From contig NC_084763.1 in assembly GCF_028858725.1 (NCBI RefSeq), positions 50,290,152-50,354,151 on the forward strand: 64,000 nt of DNA, given 5' to 3'. The notes under the pieces were generated by a model. The model was given only the letters and a program-made list of their open reading frames with translations, did no database searches and was not told the DNA's origin. The stretch comes from Colius striatus. Taxonomy: Eukaryota > Chordata > Aves > Coliiformes > Coliidae. The position numbers and the translations under genes are program-made. Below, one piece after another: positions 50,701 through 62,670 of this stretch (position 1 is the stretch's first letter; each line of letters begins with the position of its first letter).

Positions 50701-53700
50701 GAGTAGAAGGGGACAATCACTTCCCTGGTCCTGCTGATCACAATATTTCTGATACAAGCCAGGATGCCATTGGCATGCTTGGCCACCTGGGCACACTGCT
50801 GGCTCATGTTCAGCTGGCTGCTGATTAACACCTCCAGGTCCTTTTCTGCTGGACAGCTTTCCAGCCACTCTGTATAAAGCCTGTAGCATTGCCTGGGTCT
50901 GTTGTGATACAAGTGCAGGACCTGATGCTTGGCCTTGTTGAACCTCGTGTAATTGTCTCAGCCCATTGTTCCAGCCTGTCCAGGGCCCTCTGAAGTGCCT
51001 TCCTGCACTCAAGGAAATCTACATACCAGCACAGCTTCAAGTCATCTGCAAAATTCCTAAGGTTGCACTCAATTCCCTAATCCACATCATTGATAAAGAT
51101 GTTAAACAGGATAGGCCCCAGCACCAAGTCCTGGGGAACACCACTGGTGACCAGCCATCAGCTGGATTTAACTCCATTCACTGTGACTCTCTGGGCTTGT
51201 CATCCAGTCAGTTTTCGACCCATCTCAGAGCAGGCCCATCCAAGCCACAGCCAGTTAGTTTCTCCAGCAGGATGCTGTGGGAGAATGTGTCAAAGACCTT
51301 ACTGAAGCCTTCACCTCATCCACTAAGCGGGTCATCTTGTCATAGAAAGACATCAGGTTGGTCAAACAGGACTTGCCCTTCATAAAGCCATACTGACTGA
51401 AGAAAATGTTTCTAGTCCACACTACTCAAATGAAGCACAAGATCTCCTTCTTTACTATCTAGCAAAAGCAGACTTCTTTACTTTGTCTCTACATTGTCTC
51501 ACCTGCAACTGAATTACTTCTCCCCAGAAGCACAAGATTCGGTCTTGAGGTCCAGCAAAGCTGGCCAACCTTCAGGCTGAAGCTGGAGGAATTTTAAATG
51601 TGGCTTGCACCCCCTGAAAGGCTGGACATGTTTGGCTAAATACCAAAAATAAAAAAGTGCCCACACACGGTAACAGACTCACTCATTAAGAAGAGCAGCT
51701 CGTGTTGTACATATCTTTCCTGGCTTGTTATCATCTTGATCATACCAATCTCTGGCATTAAATCTCTCAGGGGGAATTTCTACTGTGCAGTTTTTGCCTT
51801 CCTCCAGGACCTTCCAGAAGTTGTCAATTCCATCACCTGTTGTACAGAGGTTTTAAAGTCGATTAAATCATGTGCTCCCCCTCCCCACACCGACTCAGAA
51901 ATGCTCTCAGTTACAGAGAATTCCCACATAGACATCTCGAGTGCTCAAGTAGCATCACCAGAGAAAGAAATGATCATGTTTTGGTGAGAGGAAAAAGGAA
52001 AGGCATGAATGATCCTTTCACTGCTTGCCTCAGAGCAGTAAAAGCCACAAAAATCCTTGATCTTTTGTTGTTCCCATTTCCCTACCATGTTACTGCTTTT
52101 ATGACATATACACATCATGTCTTTAATGACTACACAGGTACGATGAATTTTTTCTGTATCTGTACAGCACCACTCCTCAGGCAGCGACACCAGTAGCAAA
52201 AGTTAATCTCTGAACATTAACTTGTTGGAGACAGAGCGAGTTTACAAATACCAGGAAAATGCCATGGGCATCCTTTCTCCCTAACACTAGAAGGGCATCT
52301 AAATGGAACAGAAAAGGATATTCAGTGCTGAGAGAGCCTAACATCTCACTAGTGGATTATGGGGGACGCTGTCCTTACTGGTTGAGATCCAGAGCTCCAG
52401 CTCCACACACTGAGGATATGTCTATACCTTCTTGTTCTTAGCCCAGAAACCAACTAACATGGCGACCACACAGTAGTGCACATTTCTTCTCCTCCCACCT
52501 TCCACTTTCCCTAAGGCACACAGTGGCTGCACCCACACTCACTCCAGACATAGTCTCTTGCAGGTGCTACCCTGTAGCATGCCCAAGCACTGACTGGGAG
52601 TGCTCCACGGGCCCAGGCCAGCGCTGGGCCAGGGCCCGAGCAAGCAGTCAGTAACAGCGATCGTGGGACAGTGCTCCCACTGACACCCTCTCATCATCAC
52701 AGACACAACATCTCCAAAGAGATTCCCTTCATTGGCATGTTTGGACCAACAAATGGCTTGCACCAAATTAGTACTTAATGCTCAGGCAAGAGACTGCTGC
52801 TACGTATTTACTGTCAGTTTACTAGATTCAGAAGCATCTAGGTTTGCTCACAGTTAGCTATGGACACACACTTCTCTCTGTACAACATGTACCTACTGAA
52901 TCTTGGACATACTGAAGCCAGGAACTGAAATATGCTGAGGGCAAGAAAGAAAACAAGGAAAGAGAGAGACTAGTATGGTCACCTCTAGGGCTTAATGTCA
53001 ACTTGCAAGGACAGAATTGTATTCTGCTCCATGGATTACTTCAGGACTATTTAAACCTGTATCTAATCTAAAGAGTATGGACAGTATCAAAGCAGCACTC
53101 AGAACTTGGAAATCTCTCACTGCTACCTAAACATCTCCAGCCATCTAATCTTAGTCAGACATCTCAGAATATAATGTCAACTGTCACTTTCATAGGGCCC
53201 AAGTGTAACCGAGACTGTAAATTTGACACTACTGTAATACAGGCTCTGTAGGAAATATCGGTTCTTTACTCAAGTCAGCCTCCCATCTTGTACAAGGGGC
53301 TATATTTAGGTCTATGTTTGTGAGAGGCAGAACCTGACTACAGACAGCTGTATTTATCTAGCTCTGCTCTCTTCTGGGACCTTTCCAAGTGAGTACTGTA
53401 ATAAAGCAGAAAGATTCCTGTTAGCAAGACCCAAGCTATTTCTATTAGGGGCAGGGCTGGTGATACTGACAGGCCCTCCATCTGTCCTGTCCCTACGGGT
53501 ACACAGTCCTGCAGCAATGCACCGTCACCCAGCCAGTGCATTCAGAGAGCTCAAACCCTCCCAGACCCACCCACTTCACTGGTGTGAGGTTCATGTCTGC
53601 AGCTCAATGCCCTGCCTACAGACAGCACTGCAGGTCTGTCTCTCAGGGGACAAATTGCAATCAAGGGGTTTCCACCACAGAGGGTCCTTTTAAAAAGATC

Positions 53701-53895
53701 CTTCAAGTAGCAAAGCCATGAATTGTACAGAAGTAAGGGAGGAATGTATTGTTTTGCTCCACCTCAACATTAATCAGTGACTCTGCTTTTGTGTGTTCAC
53801 TCAGCAGCCCACCCTGCTTTTACCCAAAACTTACCTCCAGGGAAATTGCATCCTATCCCCACAATTGCAATTTCATCTCCAGTCTCCATCTTCAT
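42163..53895 (-). CDS. PKS: Animal polyketide synthase, copy B (six coding exons, 2106 aa)
   Basis: Tandem paralogue of copy A with the same exon sizes and phases: 53835-53895, 51683-51836, 49885-50045, 48233-48436, 47948-48129 and 42163-47721, again 6321 nt with one stop. All catalytic residues listed for copy A are kept: Cys177, His312, His353, Ser619, Arg644, His726, His922, Asp1089, Lys1849, Ser1873, Tyr1886 and Ser2043. The ER-like region is equally degenerate. About 21 residues differ from copy A, including A933T next to the DH motif and S2038L and I2041V next to the ACP serine (GVDSM here). Nothing suggests that either copy is broken. Introns 2 and 3 and the region upstream carry CR1 and other insertions that copy A lacks, so the genomic span is about 2 kb longer. 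Confidence 0.93.
47948..48129 (-). CDS. PKS: PKS B coding exon 5
   Basis: The 182-nt exon, protein-identical to copy A, ends at a GTAAGA donor in phase 0. Confidence 0.93.
48233..48436 (-). CDS. PKS: PKS B coding exon 4 (KS active-site cysteine)
   Basis: The 204-nt exon encodes VDTACSS with Cys177. It is protein-identical to the copy A exon, with only silent changes. Confidence 0.93.
48840..49500 (+). repeat. CR1 LINE reverse-transcriptase fragment in PKS B intron 3
   Basis: The sense strand encodes RT blocks ([23 protein letters not shown], then [10 protein letters not shown] in another frame). It is absent from the same intron of PKS A. Confidence 0.93.
49885..50045 (-). CDS. PKS: PKS B coding exon 3
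   Basis: The 161-nt KS exon with DPQQKLLIE has the same acceptor and donor as copy A. Residue 86 is Thr. Confidence 0.92.
50183..51410 (-). repeat. CR1 LINE in PKS B intron 2
   Basis: About 1.2 kb of antisense CR1 from the 3' end into RT sequence. PKS A has no CR1 at the equivalent point (near 12780-12800), so this insertion distinguishes the paralogues. Confidence 0.92.
51683..51836 (-). CDS. PKS: PKS B coding exon 2
   Basis: The 154-nt exon has splice sites identical to those of copy A. Relative to copy A it carries Arg49, Gln54 and Asn71. Confidence 0.9.
52080..53220. other. Insertion specific to PKS B intron 1 region
   Basis: About 1.1 kb between exon 2 and the start exon has no counterpart in PKS A, where matching flanks are joined near 13440-13500. 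No named repeat or exon was seen in it. Either an insertion here or a deletion in A would explain it. Confidence 0.6.
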
Positions 53896-53903
53896 CTCCA
53901 GGG
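53835..53903 (-). CDS. PKS: PKS B exon with start codon (coding 53835-53895)
   Basis: The ATG at 53895 opens the same 20-codon segment plus one base as in copy A, with donor GTAAGT at 53834-53833. The CAG acceptor before 53903 is also kept. Confidence 0.85.
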
Positions 53904-54964
53904 CTGTGCAATACAGGTCTAAGTGTTAGCTCAAACAATTGTGCCTTTAGAATTAAGTAAATTTAAAATTAAAAGGTGAACTTTCCACAAACACATGCAC
54001 TTGTTCATAGCTTCATTGATTTGTTTTCCACTGTGATGAGAAATGCCACTCCCTACAGGTGACCAGAGCTGTGTGATGTTTTCCTTGTTGTCTCTGCTTT
54101 CAGAGGAATATCTCTAATCCTCAGACTCCCCTGTTCACAGACACTTCCTTTTACTATTAACCTCTGCTACTCCTGACACCGGCTGATCCGCTCCTGAGCC
54201 TCTCCCAGATCGGTCCTGCTTTGCTCCTTGCAGACAGAAGTCACTTGCACATTGATCACAGCATATTCTCAGCTCTGTCATCTCTACCCTATTCACAAAG
54301 CAGATCTCCCAAACAGACTCTGCAAATTAACGCTTAAAAGCAGACCAAGGATCAGGCAACAGACAAGCAAAGAGCTGAAGGAGCAAAAATGCATCTTACA
54401 TATGCTGGAAAAGTGCCTGGGAAGGAAAACCTTATTCATAGCTCTGCTTTGATGGATCCCTGGGCTGCTGAGCTTTACTCTAAACCAGCTTCCTCTGCAG
54501 TCCGAGTTTAACCCCCACTGACCATACTCTGAGCCAACAATTCTCAGAGGTTTGCTTTGAAACATGAAATTTAAAACAACTGCTCAGATTCACACTTTGA
54601 AAAATCTGCTTCATGGTCCCATTAACTAAGACAGAGAAAGTTAAAGGGCCACTGAGCAAAAACAGAGACCAGCATCTGGCTTTCTAGAAGTACCTTCTGT
54701 TTCACCAATAATACTAATTCCAAAATGCTATAAAAAGAATTTCCTTTTAGATCTTTCAAAGCTGACTATGACTTCTGTGGTGTCTCTAGTTCATAGTTTA
54801 ATTTCACTGCTAACCTTAAGCAGCAAAGCCCAACATAGATACACTTGTCACAAGGTCCTTTTAAGTATTGCTCCTCAGTTCATATCATAGAAAAATAAGG
54901 ACCTTCTGATTCTCACATGTCTTTGGCATCTATAGAATTACCCAGTGAGCTATGAAACTCTTAC

Positions 54965-54992
54965 CTTATATCATCCCAGTAGGGTGCACTAA
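54965..54992 (-). other. PKS: Probable 5' non-coding exon of PKS B
   Basis: The same donor as copy A (GT at 54964-54963) lies a short distance downstream of a conserved TATA box. The upstream exon limit is estimated from TATA spacing. Confidence 0.5.
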
Positions 54993-55014
54993 TGGGTTGA
55001 GGCCGTGGAAGCTG

Positions 55015-55022
55015 TTTATATA
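55015..55022 (-). promoter_or_regulatory. PKS: TATA box of PKS B
   Basis: TATATAAA on the minus strand, identical in sequence and spacing to copy A. The overlapping ATGACTCAT/TCATGTGA pair is also present upstream at 55103-55115. Confidence 0.6.
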
Positions 55023-55795
55023 GGATCCTGTGAGGTTTCTCATTCAAATACATATGCTAAACTGGGATGGAAATGTTAACGCCTTTCAAAGGGAAGAAAG
55101 CAATGACTCATGTGATTAATCAGTGGCCCTGACTTAAGTTCAAAACTGCTTCCCTGGAGTAGTAAATTCTTTACGAAATTGGTTCTACAACAGGATAAGA
55201 CTAACATCTCTGTCTTATCTACATCTGAATACTACATTATCTGCAATGTCATAAACTTACAATTGTCCAGTATGATAATTACAGACTTGACATCAAAGTC
55301 ATATAAATAAGGGCTTCCTGAAAAGTTATTAAACTGAAAAACTGAGCAATGTTAAAACAATTTATGATTTCTTCGGACAGCTGTAGAAATGGTTCAAAGC
55401 ATAAAATGAAACTGCATTTCTTGATAACTTACATCATAGAAAATTAGCCTAAAAAATCATGATCTAATCTTCAGCACCCACACATTTTCCTGAATGACAA
55501 AGAAAAAAAACCCCAAACACTCACAAGAGAGGAACAAAAAAGCCCCCATGAGCCTCCAAAACTACTGAGAAGATCCCATTCTAAAACAGATATCAAGATG
55601 TTGCTCCAAATCAAAGCTTAGAGAAGATGAGTATTTGATCCTATTTTCCTCTAGGATGAATTACCTTTCTTTATACTTCAGCAAGTCACTCCCCATGAGG
55701 GTTACACTATCTTGTACATAGTTATAACTGAGAGGCCAACTACAAAGCTGAGAAAACAATACAGGTAATCACAGATGTTGGGAGACAAACAATCT

Positions 55796-58240
55796 TAGAA
55801 TAACAGAATTAAGTTGGAAAATAAGATCATTGAGTCCAACCATTAACCTAGTACTGTTATATCCACCACTAAACCACATCCTTAGCACCACATCTACATA
55901 TCTTTTAAACACCTCCATGGATGGTGACCTCACCATCTCCCTGGGCAGCCTGTCCTGTTGCATGACAACCCTTTCAGTGAGATGATTTTTTTTCTAACAT
56001 CCAATCGAAACCTCTCCTGGCACAATCTGAGGCTATTTCATCTTGTCCTGTTGCTTGTAGCCTAGGAGAAAAGACTGACCCCCACCTCACTACAACCTCC
56101 TTTCAGGTAGCTGTAGAGAACAATCATGTCTCCCTTCAGCCTCCAATTCTCCAGGCTAAACAACTCCTGTTCCTTCAGGCACTTCTCGTAAGACTCATGC
56201 TCCAGACCCTTCACCATCTTTACTGTCCATGTCTGGACACACTCTAGCACCTTAGTGTCTTTCTTGTAGTGAGGGGCCCAAAACTGAACACAGTTTTTGA
56301 GATGTGGCCTCATCAGTGCCAAGTACAGGAAGACAATCACTTCCCTGGCCCTGCTGGTCACACTGACGCAAGCCACGATGCCATTGGCCTTCTTGTCCAC
56401 CTGGGCACACTGCTGGCTCACGTTCAGCTGCTGTCAACCAACACCCCTGGGTCCTTTTCCACCAGGCAGCTTTCCAGCCACTCTGTCCCAAGCCTGTAGC
56501 ATTGCCTGGGGTTGTTGCAGCCCAGCATTTGGCCTTGTTGAACCTCACGCAATTGGCCTTGGCCCATCGCTTCAGCCTGTCCAGGTCCCTCTGAAAAGCC
56601 TTGCTGCCCTGAAGTACATCTACACACCACCAAGCTTCGTGTCACCTGCAAAGTCACTGAGGGTGTACTCGATCCCCTCATCCAGATCATTGATAAAGAT
56701 GTTAAACAGAACAGGCCCCAGCACCAAGCCCTGGGGAACACCACTGGTGACCAGCTGCCAACTGGATTTAACTTCATTCTCCACCCACTCTCTGGGCCCG
56801 GCCATCTACCTATCTTTTTATCCAGTGAATATTACACTCTGTGATAGGTTTGTGTGGAGGCACTTTTGCTTGGTAACAGAGGAAGAGGGCTGCAGTGGTG
56901 GCCCCTGTAAACAGTTCACGAAACTTCCCTCTGCTTTCAGGTGGACCCACCTCCTGCCTGAACAAGCAAATCTAGTGCCTCTGCCATCATTATTTAAGAA
57001 GGGATATATGTAAGATGCTTTTGTAGTGCGTAGGAGGAGGTGGAAGGGTGAGATAAAATCAAGGTGACTGTGTGTACCCTGCAGTCAGAGCAGGAGGAAG
57101 AAAGGAGGAGCGCCAGACTGGAGACCACTGTGCAGCACATGGCAAGACAGCAGCTGTGACTTACAGAGGGAGGAGTAGAGGGAAGTGGATCTTAAAGGGC
57201 TGGTGGTACCTTTCATCATCATCCTAATTTGTATTGCTTCCAGTTTGATATGTTTTCTGTTTGTTATGGTTTTGGTTAGCGGTGGATTAAGGTTCATTTT
57301 CTTCTCCAAGTCAAGCAGTGCCATCTGTTTTGCCCAGGACTGTAAGTGGCGAGTGAGCACTCCCTGTCCTCAGTGATTTCCAAAGGCCTTCAGTTACTTT
57401 TCTCTCCCTCATCCCATTGAGAGGGGGAGGAGGGAGCAAGCGGCTGCTCATGGTTCTTTGTTCTTGGCTGGGCCAAAACCATGACACACTCCTCCAAGCC
57501 ATAGGCAGCCAGTTTCTCCAGGAGTAGACTGTGGGAAACAGTAACAAAGGCTTTACTAAAATCTAGGCAGACTTACAGCCCCTCTTGTAAATGGGCACCA
57601 CATTTGCCAACTTTCAGTCAATGGAGACCCTCACAACCAAACAGGACTACTGATAAATGATGTAAAATGGCTTGGTGAGCACTTCCACCTTTTCCCTCAG
57701 TACCCTCGGGTAGATTCCATCCAATCCCATAGACCTGTGTGTATATAAATTGTTTGGCAGGTTGCTAACCATTTCCACTGGGATTATGGCAGCTTAATTC
57801 TTCTCCCCATCGTCTTCCAGCTCAGGGGGCTGGGTACCTGGAGAACAACTAGTCTTACTACTAATGACTGAAGCAAAGAAGATATTAAGTACCTCAGCCT
57901 TTTCCTTATCTTTTGCCATTGTTTTTCCCAGCACACAATAAAAGAGATTCTCCTTGACCTTTCTATTGTTGCTGATGTATTTACAGAAATAATTTTTATT
58001 GTCTTTTATTGTAGCTAGATTACATTCTAATTGGGCTTTGGCCCATCTAATTTTTTCCTTGTACAACCTCATAACATCCTCATAGTCCTCCTACTTCCTC
58101 CTCCTTCTTTGTCACCTGGCTTCCAGCCAAAGCTCTCTGTTCAGTCAGGCTAGTCTTCTTCCCTGCCGGCTCATCCTTCAGGACATGCAGACAACCTGCT
58201 CTTGTGCCTTTAAGATTTCCTTCTTGAAGAAATAATAGTA
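55796..58240 (-). repeat. CR1 LINE, antisense, split by an LTR
   Basis: Minus-strand coding remnants run from the endonuclease-RT linker (about 58072, LYKEKIRWAKAQLE) through RT to the 3' end near 55796. The LTR at 56840-57486 interrupts it. Confidence 0.88.
56840..57486. mobile_element. Solo LTR inserted in a CR1 element, 5-bp target duplication
   Basis: Begins TGTGATAGGTTTGTGTGG and ends GGCCAAAACCATGACA, flanked by CACTC at 56835-56839 and 57487-57491. CR1 reverse-transcriptase sequence in the same antisense orientation continues on both sides. Confidence 0.88.
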
Positions 58241-58415
58241 TTCTGCTGTGCCAAAACTAATCACTCCTTTGGTCTGCCTGTCTGTTTAGGTTCTGTCCCA
58301 CATCAATATACCATCCTCCCCAATAAGGAAGAATGGGTTTGTTTGTTCTCTTTTGTCTATTGATTTTTTTTATTCAATCCATTCACAACAACACAGGGCT
58401 ATGAAATAGAATTAT

Positions 58416-59260
58416 ACAATTATACAATCATTGGAGTTGGAAGAGACCTTTAAATGTCATTTAGTCCCACCTTCCTGCAATAAACAGGGATATCTTTGAC
58501 TAGAGCAGGTTACTCAGAGCCTCATCCATCCTAATCTTGAATGTTTCCAGGGATGGGACATCTACCACCTCTCTGGGTAACCCATGCCAGTGTTTCACAA
58601 TAAAACATTTCCCCCTTACACCTACTCTGAATCTACACTCTTTTTAGTTGAAACCATTGCATCTTGTTGTATCAAAACAGGCTCTGTCCCCATCTTTCTT
58701 ACAAGCCCCTTTTAAGTATTGAAATGCCACAATAAGGTTTCCCTGGAGCCTTCTCAATGTCAAACAACTCCAATTCTCTCAGCCTTTCCTCACAGGAGAG
58801 GTGTTTCATCCCTCTGATGATTTTTGTGGCATTCTCTAGACCTGCTCCAACAGATCCAAGTTTTTCCTGTGCCAAGGACTCCAGAGCTGGATGTAGTACT
58901 TGAGATTCATTATACAGTTGTCTTCTGGGTTACAAGCACACATTGCTGTCTCATAACTGTTTTTCATCTGCCAGTACTTCCAAGTCCTCTGCAGGTCTAC
59001 TCTCAAGTCCTTAATCTCCAAGCCTTTATTGATACTGGGAGTTACCCCAAACCATGTGCAGGACCTTGCACTTGGCCTTCTTGAACCTCATTAGGTTCAC
59101 ATGGGCCAAATCCTCAAGCTTGTCAAGTCGCTCTGGATGGCAACCTGTCCCTCAGGTGTGTCAAATGTACCGCTCAGCTTGGTGTGCTCTGCAAAGTTGC
59201 TGAGGGTGCATTTGATTCCACTGCTTATGCCATTGATATTATTAAATAAATTAAATATTA
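58416..59260 (-). repeat. CR1 LINE 3' half, antisense
   Basis: Starts near TTGGAGTTGGAAGAGACC and contains CATGCCAGTGTTTCACAATA and CAGGACCTTGCACTTGGCC. Older and more diverged than its neighbours. Confidence 0.85.
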
Positions 59261-59814
59261 AAAAGTACAGGTCTCGATATGGAAACTTACATGCTACTAC
59301 TTACACTGGAGATGAGTTTATGGAGGTCTGGTCAACAAAGGCAGTGGAGCATTGCAGAGTTGGCTGTTTGACCAGTGCAGGTGGTCACTGCACTCCCATT
59401 CCAATTGGAAGCAATGAGCACTTGACAAATTCCCTGGAAATAGAAGGAAAATTACTCCTTCAGTTAAGAGGGTAATTCCTACCCAAGAAAGGGAAATGAA
59501 AAAAGGGTAGGTCAGGATCACATTTGTGTCTTACAATTAGCAATCTGAGGAGATTGCTAACTGAACAACAGTGATTTCCCTAAACAAAATTCCAGTAGGT
59601 GACCAGTGAAAATAAAAAGGAGAACAAAAGTAACAGAGGAGGATAAAGGTGGTATCAGGATGCACTCTAGTTCATTTATCAGAAGTAATATCTAACATGG
59701 CTGTCGCTACTTAGGCCCAAGCATACGCTGTCTCTGTGTGACATACAGCATTCTAGTGAATGTGCTCCCAACTCAACAGCAATTCGAGAAGCTGAATTTC
59801 TCTGCAAGCTTCTG

Positions 59815-60990
59815 GTATATTGTATGTAAAGCAGGTTACCTACACAACGATATTTCTTCAAACATTCTGGCTCCCCCAAAAAGTTTTAACCATGTGTCAA
59901 TAAAAATATATAGGCAGAGATAGATCCACAGAAGCAGATAATTCCAGGTTTGCAACAACAAATTAAAGAAGATAAACACTCCAACAATAAATAAGCCAGA
60001 ATAGCCTGGATTGACCTGAGAAGGAAATAACTTTCCCAATAACCCATTGGCACAGAAGGGCAATGATTACCTTTGTTGTGTAGCGGAAACTTTCCGCCTC
60101 AGATAGCTATAAAATTACCTTCCAGTAAATGAAATGGGGACAGATATGGAAGGTCATCCCTTACATGGGCAACAGAAACAAATAAAAGTCATGGAGTCAT
60201 AAAATCATTTTGGTTGGAAAAGACCTTCAAGATCATAAAGTTCAACCACTAACCTCATGCTGCCAAGCCCATCACTGAACCACGTCCCTCAGTACTTCAT
60301 CTATGCATCTTTCAAATATTTCCAGAGATGGTGACTGCACCAGCTCCCTGGGTAGCCCATTCCAATGCTTAACAGCCCTCTTAATGAAAAAGTTCTTCCT
60401 CATCTCCAATCTAAATCTCCCCTGGTGCAACTTGAGGCCATTTCCTCTTGTCCAATCACTCATTGCTTGGGAGAAGAGATGGATCCTCACCTTATTACAA
60501 ACTCCATTCAGGTAATTGTAGAGAGTGATCATGTCTCCCCTCAGCTGCTCCTCATCAGACTTGTTCACCAGACCTTTCACCAGCTTCATTGCCTGTCTCT
60601 GGACATGCTTTAGCACCTCAATGTCTTTCATGTAGTGAAGGGCCCACACTGAACACAGTACTCAAGCTATGGTCTTATCAGTGCTAAGTACAGGGGCACA
60701 ATGCCCATGACCACCTCTTCCATATCTTTGTTGTGTATCTGAGCTCTGCTGAATCAAAGTTTCGTTTGTGCTCAGATCAGTATTGATACATAACTATTCA
60801 AAACAAGAAGTTAGTGTTTCAAAGGAAAAAAAAAGATCAAAGACTCATCAAGCAAAAGCAGGAGAGAAGCACTGCTGTTTTTCTCTGCAGTTTTTCTCCA
60901 TAAATAACATGCACTTATAGCTCCTCAAGATCTTCAAGAGCTGACCATTTTACAGGGAATCTTAGAAAAATGTATGCAACAAAAAAGCCT
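59815..60990. repeat. Block X plus start of block Y (second copy, CR1 inside)
   Basis: Homologous to 17640-18320, split by the CR1 at 60190-60700. Block Y is cut off after TGTATGCAACAAAAAAGCC and joined to block Z. Confidence 0.75.
60190..60700 (-). repeat. CR1 LINE 3' half, antisense
   Basis: The blocks TTGGTTGGAAAAGACCTTCA and GACCTTTCACCAGCTTCATT are diagnostic. It sits inside the repeated block X/Y and splits it. Confidence 0.93.
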
Positions 60991-60999
60991 CCTGCAAAG

Positions 61000-61655
61000 A
61001 CTGTTCTCAGAGATGTGCTTGGGAAAGGACAGAGACCAACTCTTACAACTTGTATCAAGAGAAATTCCAGTAAGATATTGTCATGAGCAAAAGCTGTTTA
61101 CTTCTTCAGCTCCTGCTCAAGCAGCCCCTTGGCTCCAGCCCCTGCCCAGACATCTTCTCTCCTGCATCCACCTGTTCCAGACGGGTCTTTCTTCCTGCTT
61201 CCCCTCCAGCTCCGGCCTTGTTTCTCCCTTACTTGGTGCTTGCCACTCTTACTTTATGACATTTTCAGAGGTGCCACAGGCTCCCCTGCAGACAGGCTCA
61301 GCCATGCTGTGGGTCTGCTGGATTCGGCTGGAACCGGCAGTGACTGGCTCAGGGCAGTCTCTGGCCTCTCCGCACAGAGGCCGCCCCTGCAACCCCGTAC
61401 CAAACCCCCGACAGTTCTGAGGGGGAAAATCACGATGAAGGTAGTCAACTGCTGGAACAGGCTGCCCAGAGGCTCTGAGTCCCCACCTTTGAAGGTGCTC
61501 CACACACAGCTGGACAAAGAACTCAACAACATGATCCCACATCCACGCCAGCCCTTCTCTGAGGCCCAGATCAGATGAGTGCCAGAGGGCCTTTGCAATC
61601 CAAATTACCCCATGATTCTGCAAAATTCTTTGAATCATTTCCAATCTCAGTAATT
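61000..61655. repeat. Block Z (second copy)
   Basis: Homologous to 19780-20460. Joined on the right to CR1 sequence. Confidence 0.85.
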
Positions 61656-61679
61656 TTTATTATTATTCCATAATCTGTT

Positions 61680-62670
61680 ATTATGGAATGGATTATTTTG
61701 AGTGCCATCATGAGGAACATAGGAGACAACCATGGGTTCAGGCCCAGTCAGCACAGGTATTGGAAAGGCAGGTCCTGCCTGACTGCCTTGATGTCCTTCT
61801 GTGACAAGATGACCCACTTAGTGGATGAGGGAAAGGCTGTGGATCTTGTCTACCTGGACTTTAGTAAAGTTTTGACAGCATCCTCCTGTGGGAAAGCAAG
61901 CATGGCAAGCATGGCTGCCCATGGCTTGGATAGACCTACTCTGTGATGGGTGGAAAACTGCCTGGATGGCAGGGCCCAAAGAGTGAAGGGGAGTGCAGTT
62001 AAATCCAGTTGCTGGCTGGTCACCAGTGGTGTTCCACAGTGCTTGGTGCTGAGGCCTGTCCTATTTAATATCTTTAGCAATGATCTGGATGACGGGATTG
62101 AGTGCACACTCAGTGACTTCACAGGTGACCTGAAGCCTGCTGGTGCAGAGATCTGCCTGAGAACAAGAAAGCTTTTCAGAGGGTCCTGGACAGGCTGGAA
62201 CGATGAGGCAAGGCCAGTTGTGTGAGGTTCAACAAGGCCAAGTGCTGGGTCCTGCACTTGGGCTACAACAACCCCAGGCAATGCTACAGGCCTGGGACAG
62301 AGGGGCTGGAAAGCTGCCTGGTGGAAAAGGACCCAGGGGTGTTGGTTGACAGCAGCTGAACATGAGCCAGCAGTGTACCCAGGTGGACAAGAAGGCCAAT
62401 GGCATCCTGGCTTGCGTCAGTAATAGTGTGACCAGCAGGACCAGGGAAGTGATTGTCCCCTTGTACTTGGCACTGTTGAGGCCACATCTCAAAAACTGTG
62501 TTCAGTTTTGGGCCCCTCACTACAAGAAAGACACTAAGGTGCTGGAGTGTGTCCAGACATGGACAGTAAAGATGGTGAAGGGTCTGGAGCACAAGTCTTA
62601 CGAGGAGTGCCTGAAGGTAACACAGGTTGTTTAGCCTGGAGAAGAGGAGGCTGAAGGGAGACATGATCAC
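61680..62670 (+). repeat. CR1 LINE RT-to-C-terminal fragment, sense
   Basis: Encodes LVYLDFSKV and later CR1 blocks (GHTD-like ACP-free region, LWAPHYKKD-type phrase). It lacks the true 3' end and joins the second copy of block X directly. Confidence 0.9.
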
